From NCBI GenBank assembly GCA_022601195.1, contig JAHZIX010000044.1, forward strand, positions 62,001 through 126,000: a DNA stretch of 64,000 nucleotides. The letters run 5' to 3'. The position numbers were made by a program, and so were the translations under genes. Below the pieces are notes generated by a model. It saw nothing but the letters and a program-made list of their open reading frames with translations. It did no database searches and was not told the origin of the DNA. Source of the DNA: Deltaproteobacteria bacterium. Its GTDB lineage: Bacteria > Acidobacteriota > Thermoanaerobaculia > Multivoradales > JAHZIX01. This document shows, one piece after another, positions 25,922-35,900 of this stretch (within the stretch, counting starts at the first letter, position 1; each line of letters opens with the position of its first letter).

Positions 25922-27844
25922 ATGAAAGCGAGCCCATCGATCATGTTTGCAACTCCTTTTTCCAGCCCCGGCGCCGCCGGCCCCACTAACTGCGTCAAGA
26001 CCTTGTTTTTCCTGGCGCTTGCTTTCATCTCTACCTACCCTCTCAGCGCTCAGTTGGTGCGAGAAGAAAAGGCTCGGGTCGAGCTTCTGGAGGACCGCGA
26101 CTCCTACGCTCCCGGGTCCACCGCCCGCCTGTCGGTGATGATGTCCATCGAAGAGGGTTGGCATGTCAACGCCCATGAACCGACGTTGGATTTCTTGATT
26201 CCTACCGAGGCCACTTTCGAGCTGCCGATCGGCTGGAGCAGCCCAGAAGTAGAGTACCCAGAAGGTGTATTGCTGCCTTTCGAGTTTGCGGACGTGCCCA
26301 TCTCGGTCTATGAAGGCCGAGTGGCTCTACTCACCAACCTGAAGGTCCCAGAAAATGCCAGCGGCGGCATACCAGTGCGGGTAAACGTGCGCTATCAAGC
26401 CTGCGACGATGCCCAGTGCCTCCCTCCCGTCACCTCCTCTGCAGAGACGATTCTCTCGGTAGGAGAATCTGGCAATGCGATCCACCTCGATGCCTTCAGC
26501 CCCCAATCGATTTCTACCCACGGCGCTGTAGCTGCGAGCAAAGACCCTTCGAGCGGGCAGCCACCGACTGAAACCGTTCCAGGAGACAAACCTGCCGGAG
26601 TTCCCTCGACTCCCGGTAGAGGCCTTCTCGGGTTCCTGGTGATGGGAGTGCTCGGCGGGTTGATTCTCAACGTAATGCCCTGTGTCTTACCGGTTCTTTC
26701 TCTGAAAGTTTTCGGCTTGGTGAAAAGTGCCAGCCAGGGTCGGGGAGAGGCTGCTCGAGGAGGAATCATGACCTCGTTGGGCATCCTGTCGTCTTTTTGG
26801 GCTCTGGCTCTGGCAGCGGTGGTAGCCAAAGGAGCTGGCCGGGCGGTGGGTTGGGGTGTGCAGTTTCAGCAACCTGGATTCGTCGTCTTCTTGACCGTCA
26901 TCGTGTTGCTTTTCAGCTTGAACCTCTGGGGTCTCTTCGAGATCCCATTGCCGGCCCGATTGGCCAATCGCCTCGCCGGAGGTGGAGCTCCCCGGGAAGG
27001 TGCTGCAGGGCATTTCGCATCGGGCCTTTTCGCAACCCTCATGGCGACTCCCTGCTCGGCACCGTTCCTCGGCACAGCCATTAGCTTCGCTTTGGGCCAA
27101 AGCGCCTTGGAGATCTTCGCCATTTTCACCGCCGTCGGCTTGGGCATGTCTCTCCCCTACCTGTTGCTGGCTGCCTGGCCCAAGGCAGGGGAATTCCTAC
27201 CCAAGCCAGGTCCGTGGATGGAAACGGTACGGGGCGCCATGGGGTTCCTGTTGGCTGCGGCTGCCATCTGGCTGTTCTTCGTCCTGGCAGGCCAGATTTC
27301 CTCGGCACGGGTGGCCTTGATCCAACTGGCTTTGTTGAGCCTCTGCCTATGCGTCTGGATTGCCTCACGCCGTTCCGGAGTTGCCAAGGTTCTGAAAACT
27401 CTGGCAGCTGTTGGCGCCGTTGGTGCGGCAGCCTGGAGCATTAGCCTGGCGGTCACAGCGGAACCGGTCGAACGAGGGCAATCCGCCATCGCGAGCCAGC
27501 TCATTCCTTGGATCGAGTTTGATCAAGCCCAGGCCAAGGGGCTGGCCAGTGAAGGGAAGATGGTCTTCGTCGACGTCACCGCCGATTGGTGTCTCACCTG
27601 TAAAGTCAACGAGAAAGCCGTTCTCGAGACCCCGGAGGTCGCGGGTGCCTTCGAACGACTCGGCATCGTTGCCATGAAAGCGGATTGGACCAACTACAAC
27701 GAGGAAATTGGTGATTTTCTCCAACTCCATGGCCGTTCTGGGATCCCCTTTTACCTCCTCTACCGGCCTGGGCGAGAGCCGTACCTCTTTGGCGAGCTAC
27801 TCACCAAAGATAAGGTGCTCAACGCCCTGGCGGAAGGAAGCTGA
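25922..27844 (+). CDS. dsbD: Thiol:disulfide interchange protein DsbD
   Basis: Transfers electrons from cytoplasmic thioredoxin to the periplasm; 640 aa. All three DsbD modules are present: an N-terminal periplasmic alpha domain after the signal peptide (cysteines in YQACDDAQCLPP, about residues 158-165), an eight-helix membrane domain with its cysteine pair in NVMPCVLPVLSLK and MATPCSAPFLG, and a C-terminal thioredoxin-like gamma domain with TADWCLTCKVNE (about residues 556-563). Co-transcribed with the thioredoxin-TPR gene. No cytochrome-c maturation genes are nearby, so the reductant probably serves that partner. Confidence 0.96.
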   Translation: MKASPSIMFATPFSSPGAAGPTNCVKTLFFLALAFISTYPLSAQLVREEKARVELLEDRDSYAPGSTARLSVMMSIEEGWHVNAHEPTLDFLIPTEATFELPIGWSSPEVEYPEGVLLPFEFADVPISVYEGRVALLTNLKVPENASGGIPVRVNVRYQACDDAQCLPPVTSSAETILSVGESGNAIHLDAFSPQSISTHGAVAASKDPSSGQPPTETVPGDKPAGVPSTPGRGLLGFLVMGVLGGLILNVMPCVLPVLSLKVFGLVKSASQGRGEAARGGIMTSLGILSSFWALALAAVVAKGAGRAVGWGVQFQQPGFVVFLTVIVLLFSLNLWGLFEIPLPARLANRLAGGGAPREGAAGHFASGLFATLMATPCSAPFLGTAISFALGQSALEIFAIFTAVGLGMSLPYLLLAAWPKAGEFLPKPGPWMETVRGAMGFLLAAAAIWLFFVLAGQISSARVALIQLALLSLCLCVWIASRRSGVAKVLKTLAAVGAVGAAAWSISLAVTAEPVERGQSAIASQLIPWIEFDQAQAKGLASEGKMVFVDVTADWCLTCKVNEKAVLETPEVAGAFERLGIVAMKADWTNYNEEIGDFLQLHGRSGIPFYLLYRPGREPYLFGELLTKDKVLNALAEGS

Positions 27845-27980
27845 TTGTCCTCGAGACAACCACCAACTCGACTCTCTATCCTTTCTTCGAGGGGTGTAGA
27901 ACCATCCGCGGAATATCCTGCTGACCCTGGGTGTTGATACCTTCAACTAGATCTTTCAGTTAGGTACGAGAGGGGACCAA

Positions 27981-29306
27981 ATGGTCACTTTCATCACTCT
28001 GTTTCTCTCCCTCATCGCAGGTGAGCAGCCCATTGAGGTCGCCGTCGGTGACGAGGTTGCCCAGGTGGAGCTGTGGCTCGATGGCGCCTCGATCGGTGTG
28101 CTCGAGAAGGAACCCTGGAAACTGACCTACGACTTCGGCACTCACTTGGCCCCGAGGGAGCTGGTTGCCATTGCCAAGAACCCTCGCGGGGAAGAGAGTG
28201 GCCGAGCCCGACTGCTCATCAATGTGCCACGGCCCCGGGCTGGCGCTGCTCTCCGAGTCCGAAAGGACGGCGCCCAGCACCGTGGGGAGCTCACCTGGCA
28301 GGCGGTGGACCTCCCCGACCCCACAAACATTTCCCTGCAGCTGGACGGCCAGCCTCTGGAAGTCGCCAACCACAGAGATTTCTTGCTGCCAGAACTGGAT
28401 TCTCAGGTTCTTCACTTCCTGACTGCAGAGGTTACTTTCCCCAACGAGGTCGCCGCCCGTGCCTGGACGAGCTTTGGCGGCCAATTTGTCGGCCAGACGG
28501 AGGCCGAATTGACCGCGGTAGCGATCCTAGGAAAGAAACCGAAGTCGAACCTAGGTGCTTCGCAGATGGCGGGTTGGTTTCTTCGAGATGGAAACCCCAT
28601 CCCTGTCGTCGCCCTCGAGAAGGGTCCTGCGGAGATCCTCATGGTTCGGGCTCCTGCAGCTCAAGATCCGCTCATGGAATTGGGCAAGGTGGTCAGCGCC
28701 CACGACCCGACCAGCGCTGGGGAATTTACTGGCGACCCCATGGAGGGCCTTTCCAGGAGCCTCGAACCCAACGACCGATTCAATGTCCTCTCGACCTGGA
28801 CGCGCAACGCTTCGGGCCGAAGATCGTCAGCAAGCCTTTTTCAAATGTTGATTCGGGATCGACGCGTGACCCGAAAGGGCATTCCCGTGATCCTCACTCA
28901 GCTATTCCCGCCCATACCTCCCGTGACCACTCACCGTATTGGCGACGCAGTAGCGGCGGCTGGCAGAGCCGCTGCCTCGAATAGCCTACCCCGGGCAGTG
29001 ATTCTGGTTTTGAACGGAGAACCAGTGGACCCCAGCTTTCACAAGCCGCAACAAGTCCGTGGCTACCTCTCGGATTTGGGAGTTCCCTTGTGGGTTTGGA
29101 ACATCACTGGACGAAAACATCGCCCCAAGCCTCGATCTTGGGGGCGAACCCAGAACATCTCGACAACGACCAGCCTACGCAAGGCCCTCGCGAGGCTAAG
29201 GGGACATTTGGATCGCCAACAGATCGTCTGGCTCGAGGGGAGCCACTTGCCCCAGAGCATCGAGCTTTCGAAGGAAGCCGAGAACGAGATCGAGCTGGTT
29301 CGCTAA
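27981..29306 (+). CDS. VWFA-related acidobacterial-type protein
   Basis: A 441-aa protein of a type abundant in Acidobacteria. The N-terminus is a short signal-like stretch (FITLFLSLIAGEQ) followed by Ig-like beta-sandwich regions (VAQVELWLDGASIGVLEKEPWKLTYDFG; GELTWQAVDLPDPTNISLQLDG). The C-terminal third resembles a degenerate von Willebrand A fold: PRAVILVLNGEPVDPSF then VRGYLSDLGVPLWVWNITG. The canonical metal-ion DxSxS motif is not visible, so metal-dependent adhesion is unlikely. Start supported by GAGGGG 8 bases upstream. Function unknown; probably exported. It converges on rarA with 8 bp between. Confidence 0.65.
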   Translation: MVTFITLFLSLIAGEQPIEVAVGDEVAQVELWLDGASIGVLEKEPWKLTYDFGTHLAPRELVAIAKNPRGEESGRARLLINVPRPRAGAALRVRKDGAQHRGELTWQAVDLPDPTNISLQLDGQPLEVANHRDFLLPELDSQVLHFLTAEVTFPNEVAARAWTSFGGQFVGQTEAELTAVAILGKKPKSNLGASQMAGWFLRDGNPIPVVALEKGPAEILMVRAPAAQDPLMELGKVVSAHDPTSAGEFTGDPMEGLSRSLEPNDRFNVLSTWTRNASGRRSSASLFQMLIRDRRVTRKGIPVILTQLFPPIPPVTTHRIGDAVAAAGRAAASNSLPRAVILVLNGEPVDPSFHKPQQVRGYLSDLGVPLWVWNITGRKHRPKPRSWGRTQNISTTTSLRKALARLRGHLDRQQIVWLEGSHLPQSIELSKEAENEIELVR

Positions 29307-29314
29307 GGGCAGCG

Positions 29315-30688
29315 TTAGCCTTCTGGCTTTCGAGCAGCCTCCCTCAACTCAAGATAGCTAGCGATGCGCTGGCCAAGCTCTGACTCGAAACCAGAGTCCT
29401 TGGGTTGATAGAATCGTTCTCCTTGTAGCGCTTCGGGAAGGCAGTCCAAACCTCCCACACCCGTCTCGGTATCGTGAGCGTAGACGTAGCCAGATCCGTA
29501 GCCGAGATTCCCCATTAGCCGAGTGGGAGCGTTGCGAATCACTTTGGGAACCGGGTCTGCTGGCCGCTCCTCGAGAACTCTCTTGGCCTTCTTGTAGGCG
29601 CTGTAGAGCGCGTTGCTCTTTGGCGCTAGCGCCAGGTAGACCGTGCACTGCACCAGGGCGAGTGCCCCTTCCGGCAAACCGAGGCGGTGGACTGCGTCCC
29701 AGGCGGCCAGAGTTTGAGGCAGAGCGTTGGGCTCCGCCAGGCCGACATCTTCGCTAGCGAACCTCACCAGTCGACGAGCCAGGTAGAGGGGGTCCTCTCC
29801 CGCTTCCAGCATGCGCACCAACCAATAGACAGCAGCGTCTGCATCGCTTTCTCGCAGCGACTTGTGGAGAGCCGAGATGAGATTGAAATGCTCTTCCCCA
29901 CTCTTGTCGTAAAGCAGCACTTTCCGCTGCGCGACCCTTTGCACCTGTTCCGGATCAAGCCGATCCAAACTGCCGGATGCGGCGTCGGCGACCGCCGACT
30001 CGAGCAAGTTGAGAGCCTTACGAGCGTCCCCCGAAGCCAGTTGGGCCACCAGAGCAAGAGTGGGCTCATCCGCCGCTACACCACTGTCACCGAGGCCTCG
30101 CACCGGATCTTGTAACGCCCTCCGCAGCAGCTGGCTCAGCTGATCGAGGCTCAAGGGCTCCAGCACCACCACTCGACAACGGGAGATGAGGGCCGCATTC
30201 AGAGAAAAAGATGGATTCTCTGTGGTCGCTCCGACCAGGGTGATGTCACCACTTTCCACATAGGGCAGAAAAGCATCCTGCTGAGCACGATTGAAACGGT
30301 GGATTTCGTCTACGAACAGGAGAGTGCGGCGCCCTTGGGCCCGCCGCAGCCGCTCCGCATCCGCCATTACCGCCTTGACCTCCTTGATCCCGGAGGTAAC
30401 GGCGCTGAAGGGAACGAAGTGGCTGGCCGTTTCGGCGGCCATGAGACGGGCCATGGTCGTCTTGCCAGATCCCGGCGGCCCCCAGAAGATCAGGGAGGGA
30501 ACACGATCCTCCGCTACCGCCCTGCGCAGAAAAGCCGACTCCCCGATGACCGCTTCCTGGCCGATCACCTCTTCCAGAGTCCGTGGCCTCATACGCTCCG
30601 GCAGAGGTCCCAGGGACTCATCCTCCGAAACCGCTCCTTCACCTCCGCCCGTAGAGGGATCGTCGAATAGGCTTCGGTTGAAGGCCAT
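29315..30688 (-). CDS. rarA: Replication-associated recombination protein A (MgsA/RarA)
   Basis: AAA+ clamp-loader-like ATPase acting at stalled forks, 457 aa. Order: an N-terminal region with RMRPRTLEEVIGQE, Walker A GPPGSGKTT, Walker B LLFVDEIHRFN, sensor-1 VGATTENPSFSLN, Arg finger in ISRCRVV, then the MgsA tetramerisation region (VYWLVRMLEAGEDPLYLARRLVR; ASEDVGLAEP; YKKAKRVL; LGYGSGYVYAHD). The family's N-terminal DNA-binding zinc finger is absent, as is usual for bacterial RarA. It is 8 bp downstream of the dehydrogenase gene and probably co-transcribed. Confidence 0.97.
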   Translation of the reverse strand: MAFNRSLFDDPSTGGGEGAVSEDESLGPLPERMRPRTLEEVIGQEAVIGESAFLRRAVAEDRVPSLIFWGPPGSGKTTMARLMAAETASHFVPFSAVTSGIKEVKAVMADAERLRRAQGRRTLLFVDEIHRFNRAQQDAFLPYVESGDITLVGATTENPSFSLNAALISRCRVVVLEPLSLDQLSQLLRRALQDPVRGLGDSGVAADEPTLALVAQLASGDARKALNLLESAVADAASGSLDRLDPEQVQRVAQRKVLLYDKSGEEHFNLISALHKSLRESDADAAVYWLVRMLEAGEDPLYLARRLVRFASEDVGLAEPNALPQTLAAWDAVHRLGLPEGALALVQCTVYLALAPKSNALYSAYKKAKRVLEERPADPVPKVIRNAPTRLMGNLGYGSGYVYAHDTETGVGGLDCLPEALQGERFYQPKDSGFESELGQRIASYLELREAARKPEG

Positions 30689-30696
30689 GACCCGTT

Positions 30697-31698
30697 CTAT
30701 TCCAGGGCTTGCACAATAGCTTCGGTGAATTCTGTAGTGGAGGCAGAACCGCCTAGATCCCCAGTCAGGACCTTATCTTTCACCATCACTTTGCGCACGG
30801 CAGCCTCGACTCGCCTGGCGACATCCCGCTTGCCAAGATGATGGAGCATCATCATCGCCGAGCGCAGCAAAGCCAAAGGATTGGCGCGATTCTGCCCGGC
30901 GATATCCGGTGCACTACCGTGGACCGCTTCGAAGACCGCGCAGTCTTCTCCTAGGTTGGCTCCACCGACCACTCCAAGGCCGCCTACCAGGCCAGCACAT
31001 AGATCCGAAACGATATCGCCGTACAGGTTCTCCAGAACCAGAACATCGAAGCGCTCCGGGAAGATGACCAATTGCATGCAAAGGGCATCGATGATCCGAT
31101 CGTCAGCCTTAATTCCAGGGTGTTTCTCTGCTTGGGACCGAAAACAATCCAGGAACAAGCCATCCGTCAACTTCATGATGTTCGCCTTGTGAGCTGCCGT
31201 CACCCTCTTGCGCCCCTCCCGCTCGGCGTAATCGAAGGCGAATCGAGCAATCCGGGTAGAGGCCTTCTCAGTGATGACCTTCAGGCTTTCCACTACGCCG
31301 GGGACCACCTCGTGCTCCAATCCGGTGTAGAGCCCCTCGGTGTTCTCCCGGACGACAACGAGATCGACATCCTGGAAGCGGCTCGGCAGTCCCGGCACAG
31401 AAAACACCGGGCGAAGATTGGCGAAGAGAACCAGCTTTTGGCGAATCTGCACATTGATGGAGCGAAACCCCTTGCCGACAGGCGTCGTCACCGGGCCCTT
31501 GAGGGCAACCTTGTTCCGGGTGATCGAGTCCAGGACAGCATCCGGCAACGGCGTGCCGTGGCGGGCGAGTGCTTCGCTACCAGCGAGTTGCTTTTCATAC
31601 TCCAGGTCCGCACCAGCGGCATCGATGATGCGTAGCGTTGCGGCGGTGACCTCAGGGCCGATGCCGTCCCCGGGAATCAAAGTGATCGTGGTGGTCAT
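30697..31698 (-). CDS. NAD-type isocitrate/isopropylmalate dehydrogenase family protein
   Basis: Beta-decarboxylating dehydrogenase, 333 aa. Motifs: LIPGDGIGPEV, the substrate loop GKGFRSINVQIRQKLVLFANLRP, VVRENTEGLYTGLEH, HKANIMKLTDG, NLYGDIVSDLCAGLVGGLG and FEAVHGSAPDIAGQNRANP. An Asp in APDIAG, in place of the Lys-Tyr pair of NADP enzymes, indicates NAD. The SINVQIRQ loop is typical of NAD-isocitrate dehydrogenase of the short type rather than LeuB, but homoisocitrate dehydrogenase cannot be excluded. AAGGAG 9 bases before the ATG. It would be the second isocitrate dehydrogenase of the window. Confidence 0.9.
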   Translation of the reverse strand: MTTTITLIPGDGIGPEVTAATLRIIDAAGADLEYEKQLAGSEALARHGTPLPDAVLDSITRNKVALKGPVTTPVGKGFRSINVQIRQKLVLFANLRPVFSVPGLPSRFQDVDLVVVRENTEGLYTGLEHEVVPGVVESLKVITEKASTRIARFAFDYAEREGRKRVTAAHKANIMKLTDGLFLDCFRSQAEKHPGIKADDRIIDALCMQLVIFPERFDVLVLENLYGDIVSDLCAGLVGGLGVVGGANLGEDCAVFEAVHGSAPDIAGQNRANPLALLRSAMMMLHHLGKRDVARRVEAAVRKVMVKDKVLTGDLGGSASTTEFTEAIVQALE

Positions 31699-31802
31699 AT
31701 TCGAGACTCCTTCGCGTTGCTACTGGGTACTACCGACTCAATAAACTGGAACTTGAATGGGCTGCTATCCGGACACGGCTATCGACAACGAGCTGACGAA
31801 CC

Positions 31803-32873
31803 CTAGCCCCTTGGAGCCAGAGGCATCCAACTCCATTCTTCCGTGCCTCCAAACACCTGACCTAGGGGAGATACGGAGGCGCCCCGAGCAAAATCGAAGC
31901 ATAGATCATCCGGATCGAGCACCCCTTCTACCCCACGATCCTTGTAAAGGATCACTAGACGATCCAAAACCTGAATGAGATCTCCGACCTGCACCTGATC
32001 TCCCCAGGACGGCTGGGAAGAAAGGTCCAAAGTCCTCCATTCAATGCTCTCAGAGGTCACTCCTGCTGCCCTCAGGGTCTCTCCAAGTACGCCTAGGCGA
32101 TCAAAAGCCAGCCGTTCGGACATCCAGGAATCGACCTGCTCACGAAACTCCTCAGTGGTGTCGATACCTTCTATCTGGGGTAGACCGAATATCTCCGACA
32201 CCGATGCGAGAACGCCCGGTAGGGCCGCGGTCACCGTCGGCAGAGCCTCTTGATCTGTCCAGACCTCGGCACCGGCAGATTTGAGGCGTTGAGAAGGGAG
32301 GAGAGCCTCGTCGTCGTCGAAAACCTCGATTCGCACCTGATATCGCTGGGTGCCGAAAGTGTCCTGGTCCAAACCATGAATCCAATCACGATTGGCGTCC
32401 GCTGCTAGATCGAGACGACCGGGAATCGACCAGGTCGACGGCCACTCCGGGCGGTAAACCTCTTGGGCGCTCAAAGCATCCACTTCTCCGAGGCCTGACA
32501 CCCTCAAGAAGGGCTTTCCGGGTTCCACCGTAAACCATCGAATCTTCGGAGGTCGTCGGCGATCCCAGGACCGCAGAGACTCTGCTGCCACGACGGTACC
32601 CGCGATGCGCAAAGCAGGTGCGTCGGAATAGTAGATCAGCTCACCGCTGCGCCGACGCGCCTCGACCACCGCATGGAGAGTAAACGGCGATCCGCTGAGG
32701 ATTTTTAGAGTTCCCAGCTCAGCGACCTCACTGCCTTCTACCTGCACCGCGACCAGGGCTCGTTCAAGAGTCGGCGCCAACTCATCCTCGATATGAGGCT
32801 GCAACCAAAGGCCGATCACCACCAGGGCCCCTAGGATCAGGACGGCGGCAAAGATTTTTCGTTCCACACTCAT
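31803..32873 (-). CDS. Unrecognised membrane-anchored protein
   Basis: A 356-aa protein with one N-terminal transmembrane helix (residues 6-24; IFAAVLILGALVVIGLWLQ) and a mostly beta-rich periplasmic body. Segments such as RSGELIYYSDAPALRIAGT and RYQVRIEVFDDDEALLPSQ look like paired beta-sandwich domains. The C-terminal region VGDLIQVLDRLVILYKDRGVEGVLDPDDLCFDFARG resembles a barrel, with an Asp-rich loop. I do not recognise a family. It lies between the giant TPR gene and the NAD-type dehydrogenase on the same strand with gaps near 100 bp, so operon membership is uncertain. Confidence 0.65.
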   Translation of the reverse strand: MSVERKIFAAVLILGALVVIGLWLQPHIEDELAPTLERALVAVQVEGSEVAELGTLKILSGSPFTLHAVVEARRRSGELIYYSDAPALRIAGTVVAAESLRSWDRRRPPKIRWFTVEPGKPFLRVSGLGEVDALSAQEVYRPEWPSTWSIPGRLDLAADANRDWIHGLDQDTFGTQRYQVRIEVFDDDEALLPSQRLKSAGAEVWTDQEALPTVTAALPGVLASVSEIFGLPQIEGIDTTEEFREQVDSWMSERLAFDRLGVLGETLRAAGVTSESIEWRTLDLSSQPSWGDQVQVGDLIQVLDRLVILYKDRGVEGVLDPDDLCFDFARGASVSPLGQVFGGTEEWSWMPLAPRG

Positions 32874-32968
32874 GAGAAAAGGGATCTCGTATTAGGTTGG
32901 ACGCGAAAGGGATTCAATAGGTTCCCCCCATCTCGAGCAGAGGAGGCGGCGCCGATTATCCCTGGAGC

Positions 32969-35900
32969 CTACTGCCCCTTGGCCTCCGCCAACTTAGCGA
33001 CGATGTCTCGATAGTTCGAGTTGATGCCGTAGACCTCGACAAACGTTTTCTTGGAGTTTTCCAGGTCGCCCATAGAGAGATACACATCGCCCAAGTCATA
33101 GAGCAAGGCAAGGCTATCTTCCTCGCTGGCAGCGGGAGCCGCTAGGCCTCGGGTGTACCACTTGATAGCCAACTCCGGAAGTCCCTTGTCCAAGAAGCAA
33201 ATACCTAGCATGGAACAACAGGTGGGCATGAGGTGGTCCGCTTTCGCCGCCACCTGAAACTCACCGATCGCTTCATCGAGGAGCCCCATCTCCCGGTAAG
33301 CGATACCGAGATCGAGATGGGTATCGTAGTCTTCCGGCGAGAGTTGATCTTCAACGCCCTTCTTGAAGCCCTCGACGATCTCTTCGAGGCTCTGCTCGGC
33401 AGCCGGTTGCGTCCCAATCGCATCGCTCACGGTCAGCTCTTCTTCCAGCTCTGCGGCAAGGTCGAAGAACTCTTCCTCGTCGTCGAACAACTCCTCCGGA
33501 GCTGGCTGAGCTTCTCGCTGCGCTTCTACCTCATCCAACCAGCTGGCTCCCGCCTCCTGGGTCGGCACCAAGGCTGGCATTTTCTCGAGAGGCTTCATTC
33601 CTGCGAGGGCATCCTCGATATCGCTGTGATCTTCCTGGACCGAAGAATCTTCTTCTCCCTGGTCAGCGGGACCAGCAACGACGACTTCGACGACCGAGGG
33701 CTCGGAGGAGGACGGCGTCTCGCCAGAGATCGGCTCTAGCTCTGGTTCAGCTCCATCCTGGGAGGCCAACTCCGGCTCAACCTTCGCCGCTGGGATGGCT
33801 TCCGGCTCTTCCCCCTCTCGAGATGAGGCCTCTACCAGCTCACCCTCAGTAGAATCGGGCGCTTGGGAAGGCTGTCCACTCGGTTCCGGCAAGGGATCTG
33901 GTCGATCCTCGAGGGACTGTTCGGTTTCCCGGGAGATGGGTGGCTTGCGTTTCGGGGACGGAGCCTCCTCGAGCAAGGAGGCCAGCAAACGATCGATTCG
34001 GTCGCTGGTCTGCCTTTTTTTCTTTTTCGGCTTGGCTGGCACTGGCTCGCCCTCTTCGAGGGCAAAACCGGCCTCCGAAAGAAGAGTCTTGGCAGCTTTC
34101 CACTCTGCTGGCTCATCGGCCTTCTTGGAGAGATCCGCCAGCTTCTTGGCAAGGCTACGTACCTGATCCTCGTTGCCTTCGTCGAGGTGAAGCTGAATGA
34201 GGAGCCGATGCCCTCCCAAATGGTCAGGATCGAGCTCCAGTAGCTCGCCCACCCTTTCGAAGGCCTTCGGCCGCAAGCCGTATTTGGCCAACACTTCGGC
34301 TTCGGAAAGCATGTCTTCCGGTTTCGGTGGCAACGGGGTTGCAACCGAAGCATCCTCCCCACCACCGGCGTCGGCATCGATCTCAGCTAGCTCGGGAAAT
34401 TCCGTCTCAAAGTCGAGCTCTAACTCCACGAGCTCGAGCTCTTCTAGAGGAGCTGAGGGTTCCTCCGCAGCAGCATCGGCTTCAGCTTCGTGAAGGACAG
34501 TGTCTCCGGAGGCGGTCGTTTCGAGAGCCTCGTCCTCGAGGAGCTCGGTCCCGATGATCAACTCTGCGGCATCACTGCCTTCTTCAACGACTCCGCCAGC
34601 AGAAGCAGGGTCTTCCAACACCAAGGCTTCTGGCACGAGGGGCTCGGAACTCGTTGGCTCTGGCGAGGCCTCAGTCCCTCTGGGGTGGCCTTCCTCTATT
34701 TTCAGGAGTAGGTCTGCATCCGGCTGAACCGGTTCCAGATCGAAGCTGACCTCTGAGTCGATCTCCAGCACGGAGTCGTCCGGCTCTGAAACGTCCTCTA
34801 GCGACTCTTCTGGCAGAGGAGATTCCCCGTCCTCTAGCTCCACAGCGAAGGCATTCTCTTCGCCCTCGACATCCTGCTCGGCTTCCGGGACCGGCTCTAC
34901 CTCCAGAGTCGGAGCGACTTCCTGAGTCGGAGTGGCCTCTGCCCTTGGCTCTTGTTCCTCACCGCTATCCAGGTCCGTTAGGCCGAGCTCTTCTAAGTCC
35001 AGTTCCCAGCTACCCGTGAGACTCTCAGCGACTTCCACCTGGCCGTCAGCCTCGTCCTCCTCCGCCTGAAAGCCGGACCCGGCAACATCCGGACCTTTGT
35101 CCAGCATGTCTTGAGGTGGCCGAATCAGGCTATCTGCCTCGTCTTCGTCCCACCCTAGAACCAACTCTCCGCCCAAATCTTCCAGGTTTTCGGAAGCGGA
35201 AAGCTCGTCGGGCTCTTCGGTGCCCACGAAAGCTTCAGCAGCCGCCAGGGCTTCCTGCATGACCGTATCGGGTCCAAGGTAGGTCGTATCCGCCGTCGGT
35301 TCAGCCACTTCCGACTCAAGCGATGGCTCCTCCGAAATACCGTAGAGGCTTTCGTACTCCCCTTGGCCTTCGGAGGGTCGCGGTAGCTCGGTCGCGGCTG
35401 CGGCCGTCGCCTGGGAGAGGTCTGCCGACTCGAGCTCAGTCAGCTCTTCGTGCTCAAAGGTAGGCTCCACTACCGGTTCTACGCTCTCCTCCTCTGGAGT
35501 TTGCTCTTCCTCTTCTGAGGCCAAACTCTTCAGGAGACCCTCAGCAGCAGGGTTCTGAGCCGCGACAGACGTCAAAAAGTCCCTGGTCGCTTCGTTCGCT
35601 CCGGCGGCCTGAAGCTTATCCACGGCGGAGGCGAGAAAGTCCAAGTCGTCCGGGTCTAGTTCGAGACCTCGCTCAAGAACCTGTACTGCTTTCTCAACCC
35701 TACCGTGCTCCAGCATGATGTCGGCGATCAGCTGATACTGCCCCATCGCCTTGTCGACCAACTTCTCCTGTTGGTAGAGCTCCGCTAGCTTGACCCGGTG
35801 GGCTGGGTCGTCCGGCTCCAGCTCCGCCATGTTCTGATAGATGGAAATAGCCGACGCAGCGTTATCGTGTTTCAGGTAATAGTCGGCAAGTACCTGGTAC

